A stretch of 64,000 bases of DNA, from NCBI RefSeq assembly GCF_052161615.1, contig NZ_CP197417.1:1860001-1924000 (forward strand), in the 5' to 3' direction. Position numbers and translations under genes: made by a program. Shown piece after piece: positions 60,279-64,000 of this stretch (the first letter of the stretch is position 1; each line of letters begins with the position of its first letter). Source of the DNA: Aeoliella sp052161615. GTDB lineage: Bacteria > Planctomycetota > Planctomycetia > Pirellulales > Lacipirellulaceae. The notes beneath the pieces were generated by a model, which made no database searches, was not told the origin of the DNA, and saw only the letters and a program-made list of their open reading frames with translations.

Positions 60279-61514
60279 ATGACCTCGCCATTCGCCAATT
60301 CTTCGCCCAGTCCCCTTCGGCCCGATGCCGCACATTTAAAACGTATCGCGCTACTGATTGATACAGCCACCAGCTGGGGCTCGGGGCTGATCGAAGGAGT
60401 GGCTAACTACGCCAAAACGCGTGGCAAGCGATGGCTCTTCACGTTCGAGCCGCGAGGTAAGTACGATCGCTTGCTGCTGCCCGATGCTTGGAATGGCGAT
60501 GGAGTGATCGCCCGCATCACCCATTCGGCGCTTGCCGAACAGCTCATAGCCAGGCACATTCCGGCTGTGAACGTCTCGTGGTTTCGTTATGGCGAGAACC
60601 TGATTCGCACTTGCACCTGCGACGAAATGCAAACCGCGGCGCTTGCCGTGCAGTACTTTCTCGACAATGGCTATCGCCAGTTCGCTTACTGCCGATCGAC
60701 GCTTCGTCCCAGCTACTACGATCGACTCGGTAGCGCGTTCGTCGAGCACATCGAACAACTCGGCTACCCTTGCCCACAGTTTGCCCCTGACGAATCCATT
60801 CATTTGCTGGATGGGCAATCGCAACTCGATGCATTGTCGGAGTGGGTGCAACAATTGCCCCGGCCGACGGCGCTCCTCACGTTCGACTCGTTGCAAGGTC
60901 GACTCGTTACCGAAACCTGTGCCCTCGCCAACATCTCCGTTCCCGACGACATCGCGGTCCTTGGCGGCGAGCACGACGAGCTTTGCAGTCGGGTTTCCTC
61001 GCCACCGCTCTCGGGTATCGATCACGCGCCGCAGCACGTTGGTTATCGCGCCGCCGAGATGCTCGATCGTCTGATGGCGGGTCGCGACGACGTTCGCGAC
61101 TTGCGATTGCCACCCGGGCGTATCATCGCTCGCCAGTCCACCGACAAGATCGCGGTGGAAGACGACCTCATCGCCGAAGCCATCCGGTACATCCAGCTGA
61201 ACTTTGCGTCTCATTTGCGAATCGGTGATATTCTCGCTGCGATTCCTCTTAGTCGCCGGGCGCTGGAGATAGGGTTTCGTCACCACCTGGGTCGTACGCC
61301 GCGCGACGAGATTCGGCGCGTCCGGGTCCAGAAGGCCGTCGAGATGCTCTGCGACACCGAGCTATCCATCGCTCAGATCGCGACCGCCTGTGGCTTCGAA
61401 CGAGCCGAATTGCTCACCCGTGCGTTCCGCCGCGAGTTCAAGTCGACGCCAACCGACTTTCGACGGCGTACTGCGATTCGCGTGTCGCGTCTCTCCAGCA
61501 ATCCGCCCACTTAA
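60279..61514 (+). CDS. XylR-type transcriptional regulator (LacI-like sensor with AraC-type HTH)
   Basis: The 411-residue protein has an N-terminal periplasmic-binding-like domain (RIALLIDTATSWGSGLIEGVANYA, then GNGDGVIAR-like WNGDGVIARI and the LacI-type ending DDIAVLGGEHDELC...SPPLSGIDHAPQHVGYRAAE). The C-terminal AraC-type double helix-turn-helix is LRIGDILAAIPLSRRALEIG and LSIAQIATACGFERAELLTR. This is the XylR architecture, common in planctomycetes. It could control the arabinose cluster (14 kb away) or the adjacent phosphonate genes; its position between the phosphonate oxidoreductase and the ADH points to the latter, its family to sugars. Start at the ATG 60279; a GTG at 60273 is also possible. 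Confidence 0.88.
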   Translation: MTSPFANSSPSPLRPDAAHLKRIALLIDTATSWGSGLIEGVANYAKTRGKRWLFTFEPRGKYDRLLLPDAWNGDGVIARITHSALAEQLIARHIPAVNVSWFRYGENLIRTCTCDEMQTAALAVQYFLDNGYRQFAYCRSTLRPSYYDRLGSAFVEHIEQLGYPCPQFAPDESIHLLDGQSQLDALSEWVQQLPRPTALLTFDSLQGRLVTETCALANISVPDDIAVLGGEHDELCSRVSSPPLSGIDHAPQHVGYRAAEMLDRLMAGRDDVRDLRLPPGRIIARQSTDKIAVEDDLIAEAIRYIQLNFASHLRIGDILAAIPLSRRALEIGFRHHLGRTPRDEIRRVRVQKAVEMLCDTELSIAQIATACGFERAELLTRAFRREFKSTPTDFRRRTAIRVSRLSSNPPT

Positions 61515-61524
61515 CAGGACGTGC

Positions 61525-62658
61525 TCAGCGAATAGTGCTCAGAACGCCCTCAAGCTCTGCGGTCGTCAACGGCGTGGGATGATTGCCGAGTCGCTCGGCA
61601 TTCACCGCATGAGCCAGTGCCACGCGATCTCCTTCGCTAACAGCGCCACACGCTGCCAAGGTCGTCGGACATCCGACTTGCTGGAGTAGTTCCTCCCACC
61701 GCGCGGTTACCGTCGCCAATCTATGCGAAGTCGACCACTCACAGCCAAACTCTCTAGCAATCCCTGCGAGTGCCATGGCGAGTTGGTCATTCCTGTCGAC
61801 GATTTGCTCGTAGCGATTCTCCATGTCGCGAAGGAGACCGAGCAAACAGATCGCGACCGCGAAGCCGTGAGGCACGCCGTACTTGCTGGTCAAGCGATAA
61901 GACAGCGCATGACCGGCGGTTGTTCGCGAGATGTTGATCGCTTTACCCGAGAGGTGAGCGGCTTCGAGCATTGCTTGGCGATGCGTTAACTCGGGTGCAT
62001 TCACTGTCCGTTCGAGGTTCGCGAGCCCAAGTGCGAGTGCCTGACGTGCGTAGCTAAGAGACTCCTCTGTTGCTTGCTTGGCCCAAAGAGACTCGATGGC
62101 TTGCGTTATCGCGTCCAGGCCCGATGCCGCGGTTATCGCCGGTGGCAAGCTCGCCGTAAGCGAAGCATCCAGCACCACGGCGTCGGGAAGCAGCGATGGA
62201 TGAGCTACCGAGTGTTTCTCGCCATTGGCATACACCACCGCGAAGTGCGTCGCCTCGCTCCCCGTGCCGGCGGTGGTGGGGACGGCGACGAGTCTCGCTC
62301 GCCGAGGTGCGAGGTCCGTCGTTCGCGACCACCACCGGTCTTTCACTCCTCCTTGTGCGTGCAGGTGGCAGGCGAGCTTCGCGATGTCGATCGCGGATCC
62401 TCCGCCAACCACTAGCACGGTGATATCGTCGACATCGCCCATCCGCTCACTGCATTGCTCGGCGTCGGCGACTTGCGGATTCGGTTGAAACTCGAAGAAG
62501 TGCGTCGCATCATGCTCCTTCGCCAGCGACGCCAATCGCTCCGCCGCTCCCGAATGCTGGTACGCACCGCGATCGGCAACGATCAGCAGCTTGCGAGGTT
62601 GCCACTCGGCCAGGAGCTTCGCCACGTCTTCCAGTTGGTCTAATCGTTCTTGCGTCAC
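61525..62658 (-). CDS. Iron-containing alcohol dehydrogenase, phosphonate-associated type
   Basis: The 377-residue protein has the group III ADH pattern: VLVVGGGSAIDIAKL (NAD loop), VAVPTTAGTGSEATHFAVVY, the metal ligands in SGLDAITQAIESLWA (Asp) and GHALSYRLTSKYGVPHGFAVA (two His). Members linked to phosphonate operons (TIGR03405) reduce phosphonoacetaldehyde to hydroxyethylphosphonate or act in reverse. The GTG start overlaps the transporter stop by four bases, so they are translated together. Convergent with the regulator gene (ten bases between stops). Confidence 0.85.
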   Translation of the reverse strand: MTQERLDQLEDVAKLLAEWQPRKLLIVADRGAYQHSGAAERLASLAKEHDATHFFEFQPNPQVADAEQCSERMGDVDDITVLVVGGGSAIDIAKLACHLHAQGGVKDRWWSRTTDLAPRRARLVAVPTTAGTGSEATHFAVVYANGEKHSVAHPSLLPDAVVLDASLTASLPPAITAASGLDAITQAIESLWAKQATEESLSYARQALALGLANLERTVNAPELTHRQAMLEAAHLSGKAINISRTTAGHALSYRLTSKYGVPHGFAVAICLLGLLRDMENRYEQIVDRNDQLAMALAGIAREFGCEWSTSHRLATVTARWEELLQQVGCPTTLAACGAVSEGDRVALAHAVNAERLGNHPTPLTTAELEGVLSTIR

Positions 62659-63986
62659 GCTGTCTCCACAACCACGAGTTCGCTTGCGGGAAGGTTCGCA
62701 ATGCGATGGAGTCGAGTGTAGTACGCGAACAACGCGAGCGTAATGACCAGCGACGCCACGCTCAGCCAGAAGCTTCCTCCCTTGAGCAGCTCAAGGTAGC
62801 TCCCTTTGCGAACCAGCCAGTCTTTCGACACTAGCACTAGGACCGCTGCGAGATAGCCCGTGGCGTCCGCAAGGTACATTAGGTAACCAATGTTGGCTCG
62901 CTCGCGGAACAGGGCGATCATTCGTTCGAAAACGGTAGTGTGAAACGCTACGTACGGCACGTAGGTCCCGATGCCGATGCCGATCATGAACGCGAACGGC
63001 GAGATGGCATCGGCGGCGAACGCGGACAGTACCGCGAGCACCAGCACGAATCCGCCGGCAAGCAGGGCGAATGATCCGAGGAACGCCTTGCGATTATCGC
63101 GAATGAAAATCGCACTCCCATTCACCAGCAGCACCCCCAGCACCACCACCGCTTCGGTCCAAAAGAAGATGGAAGGTTGTCCGTTGGGATCGAGCTCGCG
63201 CCAAATTTCGACGCCAAAGTCGTCTCGAAGCGTGCGAATGATCGTCAACAGAACGTAAATCACTACCAGGCCACTGAGCCCGAAAGCGTGACGCTGGAAA
63301 AACCGCCAGCGGTCGTCACGAGTCATCGGCGAACGGGGGGATCGCATGGCGATGTCCGCGGCATCGGGTGGCGGAATACGACCCAACAGCCACGCCCCGA
63401 TCAACACGGGTGGCAGGAACAACAGCCCCGTGACGAACGGCATCCAGTACTCCGAGACTCCGCCATCGACCACCAGCGATCGCCCCACCGATTTCACCAC
63501 ACCCGAAGCTAGTATGAAACTCGCACACAAACCCGCGGTCAATGCTTCGGTCATGCGTCGCCCTTCGAGGAACGAAAGCACGAGTCCGAAGATCATCCCC
63601 AGCGGCAAGCCATTGAGGAACAGGAAGGGCCAGTTATAGGGCGGTGGTACGATCGCGAAGAGCAAGAGCGCCGCGTGTGCCACCAGGATCAGTCCCATGA
63701 TGGAGACAGCTCGCCGCGCGGGGGGCATTTCGCTGATCACCTTGATTCCGATGAACTTCGAAATCGTGTACCCCGCGACCTGCGACATAACCAGCACGGT
63801 CTTGTAGCCAATGCCCATGAGGGTCACTTCTTCGTACACTCCCGCACTGAAGGGCTTGCGGAAAGCGTACATGCAGAAGTAGGTGACGAACGCCGCGGCG
63901 ATGCAGTAGGCGGCGAAACCCGCTGAGCCTTGGCGATCGGCCGCTGAAGTCGGCCGAGGAGATATCTTGCTAGCGGTAGGGGGCAT
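62655..63986 (-). CDS. DUF5690 family membrane protein (MFS-like transporter)
   Basis: The 443-residue protein has about 12 membrane helices. Its start region, FVTYFCMYAFRKPFSAGVYE and YKTVLVMSQVAGYTISKFIGI, and later SFLEGRRMTEALTAGLCASFI are what I associate with DUF5690, a major-facilitator relative frequently found beside phosphonate genes. It probably moves an organophosphonate or its product (inference). Cotranscribed with the ADH gene. Bases 63987-64000 hold nothing. Confidence 0.8.
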   Translation of the reverse strand: MPPTASKISPRPTSAADRQGSAGFAAYCIAAAFVTYFCMYAFRKPFSAGVYEEVTLMGIGYKTVLVMSQVAGYTISKFIGIKVISEMPPARRAVSIMGLILVAHAALLLFAIVPPPYNWPFLFLNGLPLGMIFGLVLSFLEGRRMTEALTAGLCASFILASGVVKSVGRSLVVDGGVSEYWMPFVTGLLFLPPVLIGAWLLGRIPPPDAADIAMRSPRSPMTRDDRWRFFQRHAFGLSGLVVIYVLLTIIRTLRDDFGVEIWRELDPNGQPSIFFWTEAVVVLGVLLVNGSAIFIRDNRKAFLGSFALLAGGFVLVLAVLSAFAADAISPFAFMIGIGIGTYVPYVAFHTTVFERMIALFRERANIGYLMYLADATGYLAAVLVLVSKDWLVRKGSYLELLKGGSFWLSVASLVITLALFAYYTRLHRIANLPASELVVVETA

Positions 63987-64000
63987 GCAGATTCTTCCCG

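Overview
The window looks like a chromosomal segment of a planctomycete, most likely order Pirellulales. Signs are PEP-CTERM sorting tails (VPEP plus hydrophobic helix plus basic end), dockerin-like DxNxDG repeats, a DUF1559 prepilin-like protein with its H-X9-DG signature, proteins opening with NPFxAP motifs, a FliA-type flagellar sigma operon and many secreted hydrolases. Base composition is moderately GC-rich and even across the coding parts. There is one tRNA and no rRNA, complete IS or CRISPR array.

Layout. 1-231: start of malate dehydrogenase (minus). 516-5850: flagellar export and regulation block flhA, flhF, an flhG-like gene without a P-loop, a small membrane protein and fliA, punctuated by two hairpin terminators. 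5911-31053: housekeeping and metabolic genes (purB, HD hydrolase, avtA, folA, lemA, uvrB, terC, methionine-salvage mtnB-mtnD-mtnC), two small toxin-antitoxin-like pairs, two tandem membrane/zinc-ribbon paralogues, a vWA protein, a TPR-AAA ATPase with a TPR membrane partner, and large secreted proteins of unknown role. 31301-36666: a secreted caspase-like protein, a Tat-exported sugar isomerase-like protein, a thioesterase, and a 1.3 kb gene-free stretch packed with short palindromes, with a near-consensus promoter and a terminator-like hairpin. 36925-46641: an L-arabinose cluster (galM, a fucose/arabinose isomerase-family gene, araB, araD, araA, a sodium symporter, an esterase). 46733-46814: tRNA-Ser(GGA), followed by what looks like a tyrosine recombinase remnant.

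47362-63986 is the most unusual part. A minus-strand run of five genes encodes two proteins with tandem copies of a domain ending in NDWWWAxDN, a DUF1559 protein, a PEP-CTERM alkaline-phosphatase-type enzyme and a secreted metallophosphoesterase. Divergent from it are a PhnZ-like phosphonate oxygenase, a TIGR03364-type FAD oxidoreductase and a XylR-type regulator. Facing these on the minus strand are a DUF5690 transporter and an iron alcohol dehydrogenase of the phosphonate-associated type. I read the whole region as a phosphorus-scavenging locus: secreted enzymes release phosphate outside or in the periplasm, and the rest import and break down phosphonates.

The most striking single object is the 1473-residue protein at 51655-56076. 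It is three complete secreted proteins joined in one frame. Each unit has a signal-peptide-like helix, an ectodomain, dockerin-like repeats and its own VPEP sorting tail, so it looks like a natural polyprotein.
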